This document shows, one piece after another, positions 17,707 to 27,095 of a stretch of 64,000 nucleotides of DNA. The DNA is from Chryseobacterium sp. 6424. GTDB lineage: Bacteria; Bacteroidota; Bacteroidia; Flavobacteriales; Weeksellaceae. The stretch covers positions 1,674,001-1,738,000 of the forward strand of contig NZ_CP023540.1 in the NCBI RefSeq assembly GCF_003692615.1. Reading direction: 5' to 3'. The notes beneath the pieces were generated by a model, which did not search any database, was not told the DNA's origin, and worked only from the letters and a program-made list of their open reading frames with translations. Both the position numbers and the translations under genes were made by a program. How positions within the stretch are numbered: the stretch's first letter is position 1; each line of letters starts with the position of its first letter.

Positions 17707-19419
17707 TTAGTTAGCCACCTCGGCGCGCATTTCCTTCCCTTTGAATTTAAGCGTTTGTAGGCCACGAAGGACTTCATCTTTATAAGATTTCTCCACTTCG
17801 AAGAAAGAGAATTTCTCCAGGATTTCTATCTCACCGATATCCGGGCGTTTTTTTGATTTCGAGGTCGATTTGTTGATGATATCCAGCATATCAATCTTCT
17901 TCAGATGATCTTTCTTACCAAGATTGAAGAAAAACCTTACCATATCGCCGTTATTTCTTTTGGGTTTACGGTCTCTGGCCTCGCGTCCGCCCTCACGGGA
18001 GTTCTCTCTGCGGTCTCCGCGATCACGGTCTCTGCCACGGTCTCTATCTCTGTCACGCGCACGATCTCTGCGGCTGTCGCCACGGTCGTCCGCATTGAAT
18101 TTTTGCTCCGCTAGGTCATTTTTGTCTTTATAATACATCGCTAGGTCGCGAAGCTGAAGCTGAAGAAGCTTGTGCACCAATTCTTCTTTCGAGAACGCCG
18201 AAAGATCCGGAATCAGGGCGTCATCAAAGGTGAAAAATTCTTCATGTTCGGTGAAAAGTTCTTCGAAAACGCCCGCAACCTGCGCTTTGATAATCGCTTC
18301 GCCGGTGGGGATCTTTTTCTCCTGAATATCAATCTTTGTGGTAGATTTTATCTGTTTCAGTTTACGCTGTTCCTCTGGCTTTATGAGTGCCATCGAAATT
18401 CCGTCTTTCCCTGCTCTACCGGTTCTTCCACTTCGGTGAACGAAAACTTCAGGGTCATCTGGGAGTGAATAATGGATTACGTGCGTCAAAGAATTCACAT
18501 CCAAACCACGCGCGGCAACGTCGGTTGCTACAAGGATATCGATGTTTTTCAGTCTGAATTTCTTCATCACCGTGTCACGCTGCGCCTGCGAAAGGTCGCC
18601 GTGTAGCGCATCCGCGGCGTAGCCGTTCTGCATAAGGAAGTCCGCGACTTCCTGCGTTTCCATACGCGTGCGACAGAAGAGAATCGAGTATTGGTTAGGG
18701 TTTGCGTCGATAAGTCTTTTTAAGGCTTCTTTCTTGTGACGGTAACCTACCACATAATATTCGTGCTTGATGTTTTTCTTCACCTCGTTGATGGAACCTA
18801 CCGAAATACGGTGCGGCGAAGTAAGATAGTTCTTTGAAATCCTCTCAACCTCTTTGTTCATCGTAGCTGAGAAAAGATAAGTCTGTTTGGTATCCGGCGT
18901 TTCGCTTAAGATGGTTTCCAAATCATCTTTGAAACCCATTGAAAGCATTTCATCAGCTTCATCTAAAACGAGCCACTGAATTTCAGAAAAATCAAGCGCT
19001 TTTCTGTTGATAAGGTCGATCACACGGCCCGGTGTTCCCACGATGATCTGTGGTTTTTCACGAAGTGAGCGGATCTGATCCATAATACTGCTGCCCCCAT
19101 ATACCGCTGTAGTTTTGAGGTTGGGCATGTATTTAGAATAATTTTTAATGTCTTTCGTAATCTGAAGACACAGTTCTCTTGTCGGACAAAGCACCAAAAG
19201 TTGGATTTTGCGACTACCATCGTCAATCATATCCAAAATCGGAAGCGAAAAAGCTGCTGTTTTGCCCGTCCCAGTCTGCGCAAGTGCGATAAGATCGCGA
19301 ATATCTGTAGAGATGAATGGAATGGTCTGTTTTTGGATTTCTGTGGGGCTTTCGTAGCCCAGTTCGCCAATTGCCTTCAGGATTTCAGGGCTTAAATTGG
19401 TTTCCGTAAATAAATTCAT
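17707..19419 (-). CDS. DEAD-box RNA helicase, DeaD/CsdA-like, with DbpA-type C-terminal domain
   Basis: A 570-residue RNA helicase. Core motifs: TEIQKQTIP (27-35), AQTGTGKT (47-54), DEAD (LDEADEML), SATMN, ARGLD and HRSGRTGRAGK. After the core comes a helical linker, then a low-complexity arginine/aspartate tract near residues 450-490 made of repeated RDRDRGRDRD-like units. The final about 80 residues (MVRFFFNLGKKDHLKKIDM onward) match the DbpA RNA-binding domain. The RD tract replaces the RGG-like tails of many homologues. It has its own -7 promoter element and terminator, so it is monocistronic. Confidence 0.93.
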   Translation of the reverse strand: MNLFTETNLSPEILKAIGELGYESPTEIQKQTIPFISTDIRDLIALAQTGTGKTAAFSLPILDMIDDGSRKIQLLVLCPTRELCLQITKDIKNYSKYMPNLKTTAVYGGSSIMDQIRSLREKPQIIVGTPGRVIDLINRKALDFSEIQWLVLDEADEMLSMGFKDDLETILSETPDTKQTYLFSATMNKEVERISKNYLTSPHRISVGSINEVKKNIKHEYYVVGYRHKKEALKRLIDANPNQYSILFCRTRMETQEVADFLMQNGYAADALHGDLSQAQRDTVMKKFRLKNIDILVATDVAARGLDVNSLTHVIHYSLPDDPEVFVHRSGRTGRAGKDGISMALIKPEEQRKLKQIKSTTKIDIQEKKIPTGEAIIKAQVAGVFEELFTEHEEFFTFDDALIPDLSAFSKEELVHKLLQLQLRDLAMYYKDKNDLAEQKFNADDRGDSRRDRARDRDRDRGRDRDRGDRRENSREGGREARDRKPKRNNGDMVRFFFNLGKKDHLKKIDMLDIINKSTSKSKKRPDIGEIEILEKFSFFEVEKSYKDEVLRGLQTLKFKGKEMRAEVAN

Positions 19420-19439
19420 TAAGTATTTTAAATATCGTG

Positions 19440-19447
19440 CAAAGATA
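19440..19447 (-). promoter_or_regulatory. -7 promoter element of the DeaD-like gene
   Basis: TATCTTTG on the minus strand fits TAnnTTTG and would leave a leader of about 17 bases before the ATG at 19419. Confidence 0.6.
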
Positions 19448-19558
19448 CGCTTTTTAGAATTGATAATAAATACATTGTTTCATTAAATTTTTGTTAAACA
19501 TAATTGGGATGTTTACTTGGTTTAATTTACATAATTTTACCCTTCCAAATTAATAGAT

Positions 19559-20224
19559 ATGGCTGTTACAATAACCAATGCTACCCTTAGTTTTTTGCGC
19601 CAACTGGCTAAAAACAATCATCGTGAATGGTTTATAGAACATAAGGATGAATATCAGCAAGCCAGGCAAAACGTAGTAGATTTTACAGAAGCGCTGATTG
19701 AAAAAACCGCCGAATTCGATGAGGAAATTATAAAAACGGATGCCAACAAGGCACTTTTCAGGATTTACCGCGACACCCGTTTCTCACTTGATAAAACACC
19801 TTACAAAACCAATTTCGGTATAGGACTTGGGTTTAAAAGAGCTAATGGGAGCGCCGGTTACTATCTTCACATCGAGCCAGGAAAGTCATTTGCGGCTGGT
19901 GGCATCTATCAACCCGAAAATGCTGTGTTGAAAAATATTCGTAAAGAAATTTCGCTCAACGGTGAACAATTCCGAAGGATTATCGAACAGGATGAATTCC
20001 GCAACAACTTCCGGGGTCTAAGTGTGGAACATAAACTCAAACGTATTCCTGCGGGCTTTGAGAAAGATGATCCTATGGCTGAATATCTGAAGTTAAAAAG
20101 CTTCAATGTCAATCACCCCGTCTCAGATGATATTTTGATGCAAGAAAACGCTACGGACGAAATCGCACGCATCTTCGGTAGCATAAAACCGCTGAATGAC
20201 TTTCTAAATACCGCTTTAAGATAA
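19559..20224 (+). CDS. DUF2461 family protein
   Basis: A 221-residue protein of the DUF2461 (TIGR02453) family of unknown function. Family features seen are the N-terminal LSFLRQLAKNNHREWFIEHK block (residues 9-28), FRIYRDTRFSLDKTPYKTNFG (about 67-87) and the GGIYQPENAVLKNIRKEI region. It is cytoplasmic by sequence. Its stop lies one base from the stop of the convergent GH13 gene. Confidence 0.9.
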   Translation: MAVTITNATLSFLRQLAKNNHREWFIEHKDEYQQARQNVVDFTEALIEKTAEFDEEIIKTDANKALFRIYRDTRFSLDKTPYKTNFGIGLGFKRANGSAGYYLHIEPGKSFAAGGIYQPENAVLKNIRKEISLNGEQFRRIIEQDEFRNNFRGLSVEHKLKRIPAGFEKDDPMAEYLKLKSFNVNHPVSDDILMQENATDEIARIFGSIKPLNDFLNTALR

Positions 20225-20225
20225 C

Positions 20226-21851
20226 TTACAGTTGCTCCAGCAATACAACCGAAAACTCAGTATCGATAACTACTTTTCCATTGGTAACTTTGGTAGTTTT
20301 GCCTGAATACGCGTCCTGGAGCCTGGTTCCGTTACTGAAAACACCATTTACTGTAACTTCCTTAATACCAGAATGTTGACCCAATCCGACAACCACTTTA
20401 TCTTCCCCATACGTTCGGCTGAACCAATAGGGTGCACTGCTCATCATTTGATGAACGCCGGCACCAATCGCCGGATGGTTGGCACGGAAACGCCCTAATT
20501 TCTGGTAATGCTGTAGGAGTTTTTGGGTGCCAGGGTTGTACTGTACGTCGCTCCAGTTCATATTGCTGCGCAATGTGGCATCGCCCGACGCGCCTTCGAG
20601 AGTGAGGCTGCGCGCTGTTTCGTCACCGTAGTAAATTTGCGAAATCCCTGGTGCCAAAAGTAGTTTCGTAGCCGATTCATAGGTTTTTCGGCGGTCTTTG
20701 TCGAACGGCGAGCCATCATCATGCGAGGTCAGATAATTCATCACAGTTTTACCGTTAAGATCACCGTATAATATTTTAGAATAATTTGAAAAAAGCTCTT
20801 CATAAGATTTATTCGCATCCCCTTTAAAATCAAAATTAATCAGCGATTTGAAACCGTTTTGGTAATAATTCACTTTTTTATCACCGAAGTCGTAAGTCTG
20901 TTTTTGAGAAATGCCGTAACCGTACACTTCGCCTACCATGAAGAATAACTGGTTATCCAACACCTTCGAGGGGTTCTTACGCTTATAGATATCGAAGGCT
21001 TCTTGGCAGACTTTGTGAAAATCCTTCCAAACATCCTCATTGGTATGTTTTACGGTATCTACCCGGTACCCATCGATACCAAACTGCTCCACATAATCCG
21101 CCAGCCATTTCATGATATAATATTTCGGTGCTTTAGGATAACCGGTTCGGGCAAAAAATTCGTTCAGCGACTGTATTTCGGCGTCATATCGGCCTTCTTT
21201 CTTCCATTTTTCCACCAACATTGGCGGCAAATCAGCAGGCGCATCAGATTCAGTTAAAATATCCGGCAAGTTTGCCACCAGCGTACAGGCAGTCGTACTT
21301 TGATAATTGTTATAAGTACAGGTTGGTGAAGTTCGTACCCAAGAAGCCGGGAAAACCGGATCTGCCTGCGTCACCGGACCTGTATGGTTGATGACCGCAT
21401 CCAGCACGATACGGATGCCTTTGGCGTGCGCTTTTTCTACCAATTCCTTTAGATCTGCTTTTGTACCGAAGTTAGGATCCAGCGCTGTCCAGTCTTTAGC
21501 CCAATACCCATGAAAACCGTAAGTCTTGCCGGTACCCTCGTCGGTAGCGGCATGAATCTGTTCCACGATTGGTGTCATCCAGATGGCATTTACACCCAGG
21601 TCAGTGAAGTAATTGTCATCAATCTTCTGAATGATACCACGCAAATCGCCTCCTTCGAAACCACGCAATACTGCTGCTTTTTCTGTTCTGTTAAAATTTA
21701 CATCATTGGTAGTGTCGCCATTTGCAAACCGATCGGTAAGCAGGAAATACATATTAGCCCCTTCCCAACTGAAAGTTTGCGCTTGCTTTTTCTGAAGTGT
21801 TGAACATGAGAACAAAGCCAATACGGAAGCCAGATACAGAATTTTTTTCAT
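20226..21851 (-). CDS. GH13 alpha-amylase-family lipoprotein
   Basis: A 541-residue alpha-glucan hydrolase anchored as a lipoprotein: signal peptide with lipobox ending in Cys16 (LFSC). The four GH13 regions are intact: DAVINH (151-156), GYRVDTVKH (261-269, nucleophile Asp265), VGEVYG with acid/base Glu308, and SHDD with His377-Asp378. A C-terminal beta domain closes the protein. Substrate is probably starch, glycogen or maltooligosaccharides. No susC/susD pair is adjacent, so it is not in a recognisable polysaccharide utilisation locus. Confidence 0.93.
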   Translation of the reverse strand: MKKILYLASVLALFSCSTLQKKQAQTFSWEGANMYFLLTDRFANGDTTNDVNFNRTEKAAVLRGFEGGDLRGIIQKIDDNYFTDLGVNAIWMTPIVEQIHAATDEGTGKTYGFHGYWAKDWTALDPNFGTKADLKELVEKAHAKGIRIVLDAVINHTGPVTQADPVFPASWVRTSPTCTYNNYQSTTACTLVANLPDILTESDAPADLPPMLVEKWKKEGRYDAEIQSLNEFFARTGYPKAPKYYIMKWLADYVEQFGIDGYRVDTVKHTNEDVWKDFHKVCQEAFDIYKRKNPSKVLDNQLFFMVGEVYGYGISQKQTYDFGDKKVNYYQNGFKSLINFDFKGDANKSYEELFSNYSKILYGDLNGKTVMNYLTSHDDGSPFDKDRRKTYESATKLLLAPGISQIYYGDETARSLTLEGASGDATLRSNMNWSDVQYNPGTQKLLQHYQKLGRFRANHPAIGAGVHQMMSSAPYWFSRTYGEDKVVVGLGQHSGIKEVTVNGVFSNGTRLQDAYSGKTTKVTNGKVVIDTEFSVVLLEQL

Positions 21852-21950
21852 AGCATATTATTGAACTATAAAGATACCGTAAAGAAACCGTAACATAAAT
21901 CGTGAAACTGCCTGTCGCAAATGTTTTAACATTATTTTAACATATTTTTC

Positions 21951-21958
21951 TATATTTG
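21951..21958 (+). promoter_or_regulatory. -7 promoter element of the flippase gene
   Basis: TATATTTG fits TAnnTTTG. The leader would be about 102 bases to the ATG at 22064. I saw no strong pairing in that leader. Confidence 0.58.
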
Positions 21959-22063
21959 CCGTTTAATAAAGGAATGAATAGGAAAGCTGACCTCAAAATT
22001 GATCTTCTCTGTTGAAAAAGTTTTCTTTTTGAGCCTGAATATTCTTTATAAAATCGTTTGTGG

Positions 22064-23542
22064 ATGAGTGTAGTTGCACGTCAGGGATTCAAGTATTCAG
22101 TCGTTGGTTATCTGGGTTTTTTGCTCGGAACGTTTTCGGCAATCTTTGTCTTCCCTTATGATATGGAGTTTTACGGGAAACTGCGTTATGTACTCCCGAC
22201 TGCCGAAATGCTGCTGCCCATTGTGGTATTCGGGATCTCTTTTTCTAATGTGAAGTTTTTCACGAAAACACATTCCGACGGTAAACACCAGAATTTCCTC
22301 TCGCTTTCCCTTGCAGGTATTACGCTTAATTTCATCATCTTCACGGCGGGCTACTTTGCGGCCAACTATATCTTCCCGTCCTTACAGCAAACGGAAATGT
22401 GGCAAATGAAACGCCTCATTTTACCTTTGATTCTTGTATTGGCTTTCAGTACGGTTTTTAACAAGTATCTTTCAAATTTCAAAAGGATTGTCATCCCAAA
22501 TATTTTTGAAAACCTACTCCCGAAACTTGCCAACCTTGGGGCATTCTGCCTGTTTTTTTTCTTAGGCTTTCCGGAGAAGGCCGCGTATGCTTTTTTCGTT
22601 GGGATGTTCGTAGTAGGGCTCTTAGGTTATGTGTATTACACCAACCGATTGGAAAGGCTGCAGCCAGATTTTTCTATTGAATACATTAAAAAAGACGCAC
22701 TATGGAAACAGGTACTGAATTACAGTTTCTACGGTTTTCTGGGAAATATCGGCAACTTCATCGCTGTACGTATTGATAGTGTAATGATTGGCGAATACAT
22801 CGGTTTCGAGCCTAATGGTGTATATAACACGCTTTACTCTATCATTTCGTTAATTACGGTGCCGGCCATGGGGCTCTACAGTATATCTGCCCCGCTTATC
22901 AACAAGCATCTGGCAGAAAACGAACTGGAGGAACTTGACAGGATGCACAAAAAATCTTCCTTAGTGCTCTTTTTCCTTGGGCTGGTGCTGCTTTCGTGTG
23001 TATTGGTGGGCTTCCCGTATCTTACCCATTTTATCAAAAACGGTGAGTTGCTGCGTCAATCAGAGCCTGTGATTTGGGTTTTGGGATTTGCGATGCTTTT
23101 CGATCTGGCTACCGGTTTCAATGGGCACATTATCTCGCTGTCAAAATATTACCGCTTTAACATCATTGTCATGTTGTTCTTGGCGATTACTACGGTTTCG
23201 CTTAATTTTTACTTTATAAGCAATACAAATCTGGAGTTGCTCGGTATCGCCATAGCTACGGCTATTTCGCTGACGCTTTTCAATATTGCTAAAATCAGTT
23301 TCAATTATTGGAAATTCCGGGTGTTTCCATTGACGATTGAGATGATATATGCCCTGATCATCGGAACTTTAGGTATTACTTTGGCCATTTTGCTGCCTTC
23401 TTTCGAGAGCAGCCTGCTGAATCTTTTCTACAAACCTGCGTTTGTACTGACGCTGTTTTTAATCGGCAATTATTTTTTGAAAATTTTCCCGCTCGGTGAT
23501 TATCTGAACAAAGACTTCCTGAAAAGCCTGTTTAAATTTTAA
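22064..23542 (+). CDS. Polysaccharide/oligosaccharide flippase (MATE/Wzx-like, MVF family)
   Basis: A 492-residue integral membrane protein with about a dozen or more hydrophobic segments over its whole length. The start (MSVVARQGFKYSVVGYLG) resembles the polysaccharide biosynthesis membrane proteins that flip lipid-linked oligosaccharides; the internal IAVRIDSVMIGEYIGFEPNGVYNT region matches the second half of such transporters. The ATG at 22064 is preferred to an in-frame TTG two codons earlier. The last four bases overlap the end of the convergent glycosyltransferase gene. Likely role is export of a surface glycan; the exact substrate is unknown. Confidence 0.88.
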   Translation: MSVVARQGFKYSVVGYLGFLLGTFSAIFVFPYDMEFYGKLRYVLPTAEMLLPIVVFGISFSNVKFFTKTHSDGKHQNFLSLSLAGITLNFIIFTAGYFAANYIFPSLQQTEMWQMKRLILPLILVLAFSTVFNKYLSNFKRIVIPNIFENLLPKLANLGAFCLFFFLGFPEKAAYAFFVGMFVVGLLGYVYYTNRLERLQPDFSIEYIKKDALWKQVLNYSFYGFLGNIGNFIAVRIDSVMIGEYIGFEPNGVYNTLYSIISLITVPAMGLYSISAPLINKHLAENELEELDRMHKKSSLVLFFLGLVLLSCVLVGFPYLTHFIKNGELLRQSEPVIWVLGFAMLFDLATGFNGHIISLSKYYRFNIIVMLFLAITTVSLNFYFISNTNLELLGIAIATAISLTLFNIAKISFNYWKFRVFPLTIEMIYALIIGTLGITLAILLPSFESSLLNLFYKPAFVLTLFLIGNYFLKIFPLGDYLNKDFLKSLFKF

Positions 23543-24594
23543 ATAAACTCAGCGAGTTTTTCTTCTAAAGATTTCAGAACTTTTTCTTTAGCGAAATTTT
23601 GTTCAAAATCATATTCCATCCATTTGTGATAGGTGTAAATTTGCTCTTCAATATTGTTATTTTCGGGAATGATGAACGGATGTGAATTAGGATAATCCGC
23701 AGGAAATATAGCCAGCTTACCATATTTAATGGCATCACCCACGTTACCGCTCATTTTAGTGATCCCGTAATATTCTTTCTGGCTGAAAAATTCAGTTTCC
23801 TGCTGAAGCGGACACCATAAGATATCGGCTCTTTGCATCCATTCATCGAAAACGGGCTGCGACACCCTTTCTGTAAAGTATTTAATCGAAACATGCTGAG
23901 GTTTCTGACCTTCAAAATCCTTTAACCATTGTAATTCTTCGCCAGAAGCTTTTCCTAAGAACACAAAGTGATACTGATTTACTTGGTTAAATTTTTTTAA
24001 ACAATTCAAAATGTGCCTGTAGTCCCTTCTCTGCTGAGAAACCGTACCAGGAATGACAATGGTTTCGACAGATTCTGAAGCGTTTTTATGCCCGTCTGTA
24101 TAAAAAACCGGCAAGAACTTCAGTTTTTGTGCTGGATTGTTCTTTATTAAAACCTCATCAAGCACCAGCAAATTATTGGCTTTCTGATAAACCCGAGGTG
24201 CGGACAGTAGACTTTCCTCACATAATAATTTCAGGCGGTAAATGGCATCCTTCTGTAGCACTTTAAAGAGTAAACAAAGCCTTGTAGCCCGCGAAAAATT
24301 CAGATTATGAACAATAACCGAAGTATTTAAACTGTCTATAATCTGCTGAAAAACATTAAAGTAGCGGTGAACGGTCCCGATGATAACCAAATCATACATT
24401 TTATGCTTCAACTGGTTCAAAATATTTCGGTGAGTGACCTCGAATATATTTTCAGACTGTTGGGCGAGGATCTCCATAATCTTGCGGCTGAAGTAATAAT
24501 CGACAGTGAATACATCGGAATCACGCATTAATTCCAGGAAATTACCCGCGATCTCCGCATGGGTATCAAGTTCAATGTAAGCGATTTTCTTCAA
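23539..24594 (-). CDS. Putative glycosyltransferase (GT-B type)
   Basis: A predicted 351-residue cytoplasmic protein that looks like a GT-B glycosyltransferase: a Rossmann-like N-terminal half (KKIAYIELDTHAEIAGNF, DLVIIGTVHRYFN) and a C-terminal half with VIPGTVSQQRRDYRHIL and ADILWCPLQQETEFF. No ATG is available. A TTG at 24594, one base after the TGA of the upstream amidohydrolase, gives a natural LKKIAYIEL start; the frame stays open to a TTG at 24663, inside the neighbour, which I consider less likely. Tail-to-tail overlap with the flippase gene. Donor and acceptor are not predictable. Confidence 0.75.
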   Translation of the reverse strand: MKKIAYIELDTHAEIAGNFLELMRDSDVFTVDYYFSRKIMEILAQQSENIFEVTHRNILNQLKHKMYDLVIIGTVHRYFNVFQQIIDSLNTSVIVHNLNFSRATRLCLLFKVLQKDAIYRLKLLCEESLLSAPRVYQKANNLLVLDEVLIKNNPAQKLKFLPVFYTDGHKNASESVETIVIPGTVSQQRRDYRHILNCLKKFNQVNQYHFVFLGKASGEELQWLKDFEGQKPQHVSIKYFTERVSQPVFDEWMQRADILWCPLQQETEFFSQKEYYGITKMSGNVGDAIKYGKLAIFPADYPNSHPFIIPENNNIEEQIYTYHKWMEYDFEQNFAKEKVLKSLEEKLAEFI

Positions 24595-24595
24595 C

Positions 24596-26218
24596 TCAGT
24601 GTACTTTTTTGCCGCTCGCGTAAGTTTCCAGCACTTTAGTATGTAGGATGCTGTTCTCTTCAATTTTCATCAGGTCCTGATTCAGAATCACAAAATCCGC
24701 AGATTTACCTACCTCCAGACTGCCAAGCTGGTCTTCCTGAAACGCAGCTTTGGCCGCCCAAATCGTCATCCCCCGCAATGCCTGTTCTCTGGTCAATGCA
24801 TTTTCTTTCTGAAAACCACCTGCCGGGAAATTCTTAGCGTCTTTACGGGCAACCGCAGCATAAAAAGTCTTTAAAGGATTGATTTCCTCCACCGGAAAAT
24901 CGGTCCCCAGGGGCAACCAACCGTTTTGTTTCAGCAAATCGGCATAGGCGTAGGAATGCTTCAGACGGTCTTTGCCCAAACGCTCTTCAGCCCAGTACAT
25001 GTCGGAAGTGGCATGGGTAGGCTGTACAGACGGAATGATGGAATACCTGCCGAATAAAGCGAAATCTTTTTCCTGTACGATCTGCGCATGTTCAATACGC
25101 CATCTTCTGTTGTTTTCAATACCTAGAACATCGCCGTAAATCTTCAGTATCGTAGCGTTGGCAGAGTCTCCGATGGCGTGGGTACACATCTGCAGGTTGC
25201 TGTCTTTCAATCTTCTGGCTAAATTTTCGAAATGTCGTTGATCACTAAGCAAAAAGCCTTTCCAACCTTTTTTATCAGAATAATCATGTACCAGACACGC
25301 ACCGCGCGATCCCAAGGCCCCATCAGAATAGACTTTATAACCACCAAACGTAATATTGCCATTTGTAAATCTGCCTTTTTTAATCCATTCATCATACGAA
25401 GCAGGATTGTCTTCGAGCAGGGCAAATATCTTCATATCCAGTTTATTCTGTTGCTGCGCTTTCTCTAATAATGAGAAGGTATGAGTGGTGATTCCGCAGT
25501 CGTGCAGCGACGTAAGACCGTAAGAGAAGCATGTTTTTTGCAGATCCGAGAAATACTGAATCGCCGTTTCATCATCCAGTTCAGGGATGTGTTTTTCAAC
25601 TAAAAGCATGGCGTTATCAATTAAAATTCCGGTAAGACGGCCGTTTTTCATTTCTATTTCGCCGCCCTGCACTGTTGTACCGGCAGTAATGCCGGCGATA
25701 TCCAAAGCTTTTTGGTTGGCAATGGCCGCATGTCCGTCAACTCTTTTCAGGTAAACCGGGCGGTCCGGGAACAGTTCATCGAGCCTTTTTTTGTCCGGAA
25801 ACTCTTTAATTGGCCAATCATTTTGGTCCCAGCTTCTGCCATACACCCATTCCATCTGGCTTTGCTTAGCGTAAGCGGTAATTTTCGTGATGATTTCGTC
25901 CCAGGACTTTGTTCCCCAAAGTTCACACTTCCACTTATCGGTCGCATATCCTGTAAAATGACAGTGGGCGTCGATAAAGCCCGGGTAAACCGTTTTCCCC
26001 TGAAGGTCTTGGGTATTTTTTGAAGTATATTTCTTTAGAATGTCCTTACTTTTTCCCACTGCGATGATTTTTCCATCATATACAGCCAGGGCTTCTGCCT
26101 GATCGAAGTTTTTATTGACGGTATAAATTTTGGCATTGGTGATGATAAGATCCGCTTTCTTCTGTGCATTCAAAAAAAACGATGCTGACAGCGTGGCTAA
26201 AAGGAGTATTTTTTTCAT
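24596..26218 (-). CDS. Exported amidohydrolase (YtcJ-like, amidohydrolase family 3)
   Basis: A 540-residue metal-dependent hydrolase with a signal peptide (KKILLLATLSASFFLNAQ). Family features: GKTVYPGFIDAHCHF with the HxH metal site (about residues 79-84), the VKRVDGHAAIAN-type block, GALGSRGACL, HAIGD and LPLGTDFPVEEINPL near the end. The set matches YtcJ-type proteins, whose natural substrates are mostly unknown. It lies between a GT2 gene (1 base away) and the GT-B gene (1 base away), so the three are transcribed together, possibly with polA following the same direction. Confidence 0.9.
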   Translation of the reverse strand: MKKILLLATLSASFFLNAQKKADLIITNAKIYTVNKNFDQAEALAVYDGKIIAVGKSKDILKKYTSKNTQDLQGKTVYPGFIDAHCHFTGYATDKWKCELWGTKSWDEIITKITAYAKQSQMEWVYGRSWDQNDWPIKEFPDKKRLDELFPDRPVYLKRVDGHAAIANQKALDIAGITAGTTVQGGEIEMKNGRLTGILIDNAMLLVEKHIPELDDETAIQYFSDLQKTCFSYGLTSLHDCGITTHTFSLLEKAQQQNKLDMKIFALLEDNPASYDEWIKKGRFTNGNITFGGYKVYSDGALGSRGACLVHDYSDKKGWKGFLLSDQRHFENLARRLKDSNLQMCTHAIGDSANATILKIYGDVLGIENNRRWRIEHAQIVQEKDFALFGRYSIIPSVQPTHATSDMYWAEERLGKDRLKHSYAYADLLKQNGWLPLGTDFPVEEINPLKTFYAAVARKDAKNFPAGGFQKENALTREQALRGMTIWAAKAAFQEDQLGSLEVGKSADFVILNQDLMKIEENSILHTKVLETYASGKKVH

Positions 26219-26219
26219 A

Positions 26220-27092
26220 TTATTTTCTGTTGATCATTTGTTTACAGCGTAATTTCCTGATATACTGAATTTCTTTTTCTGATAACGGCCTTTCGGTTTT
26301 CTGTTTTAGAAATGATTTTAACGTAATTAAAAAATCTGCGACGGAACGGTTCTTCAACGCTGATTTTGCCGAAGAAACCACCATCAAAGGTAAGTTTAAA
26401 CCAATATTATAAAAATATTCGCCGAGTTTTTCTGCACGCTGACTTTTATATTTGTAGGCGGTAGGACGCAGATGTTTCACCCACAAATCCTTAACTGTCA
26501 CAGTTTCCCAGCCGTGCATTTTCGCAAGCATCACATCTATATTGTCCCAACCCAGCACCGGTCGCAAGCCGTTCATGTCTTCAAAACATTTTTTCCTGTA
26601 AGATTTTATAGGACCACGCACATGGTTTTTGGATGAAATGTTTTCAAATATCCAGTCTTCATCATAATCAAAATCAAAAGTTTTGGTTTCCTCAAATGGT
26701 TTTGCGGGAATCCTTACCAAACCGGCTACCATGCCCGCACGTGGGTTCCGTTCGTATTCTTGATTTATTTTCTCTAAATAATCTGTAGGGAAAATAATAT
26801 CCGCATCGTATTTACAGATGATTTCGGCTTGCTGCGGAAGTCTTTTCATTCCTTCATTGAAAGTCCTGACCACTTTGGCCCCCGGCTGATGTGCTGAAAC
26901 GGGCAGATGAACCACCGAAAATTGCTGATGTGCTGTACAGAATTTATCTGCGATCTTCGCTGTATCATCCGTAGAACCGTCATTAACAACGATGACCTGA
27001 AAATCCCGGAAAGTTTGCTTCACAAGGGATTCAAGGCAAAAAAGCAGATTTTCCGCTTCGTTGTGGGCTGGGATAATAATGAAAAACTTCAT
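26220..27092 (-). CDS. Glycosyltransferase family 2
   Basis: A 290-residue inverting GT-A glycosyltransferase. The nucleotide-sugar fold starts IIPAHNEAENLL (about 6-17), VNDGSTDDTA (near 36-45) and carries the metal-binding DxD as KYDADIIFP. The C-terminal part is basic with no obvious membrane helices, so it is cytoplasmic or peripheral. Starts 3 bases beyond the polA stop, in the same direction. Likely role is building a surface polysaccharide together with the neighbouring GT-B and flippase. Confidence 0.9.
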   Translation of the reverse strand: MKFFIIIPAHNEAENLLFCLESLVKQTFRDFQVIVVNDGSTDDTAKIADKFCTAHQQFSVVHLPVSAHQPGAKVVRTFNEGMKRLPQQAEIICKYDADIIFPTDYLEKINQEYERNPRAGMVAGLVRIPAKPFEETKTFDFDYDEDWIFENISSKNHVRGPIKSYRKKCFEDMNGLRPVLGWDNIDVMLAKMHGWETVTVKDLWVKHLRPTAYKYKSQRAEKLGEYFYNIGLNLPLMVVSSAKSALKNRSVADFLITLKSFLKQKTERPLSEKEIQYIRKLRCKQMINRK

Positions 27093-27095
27093 GCT

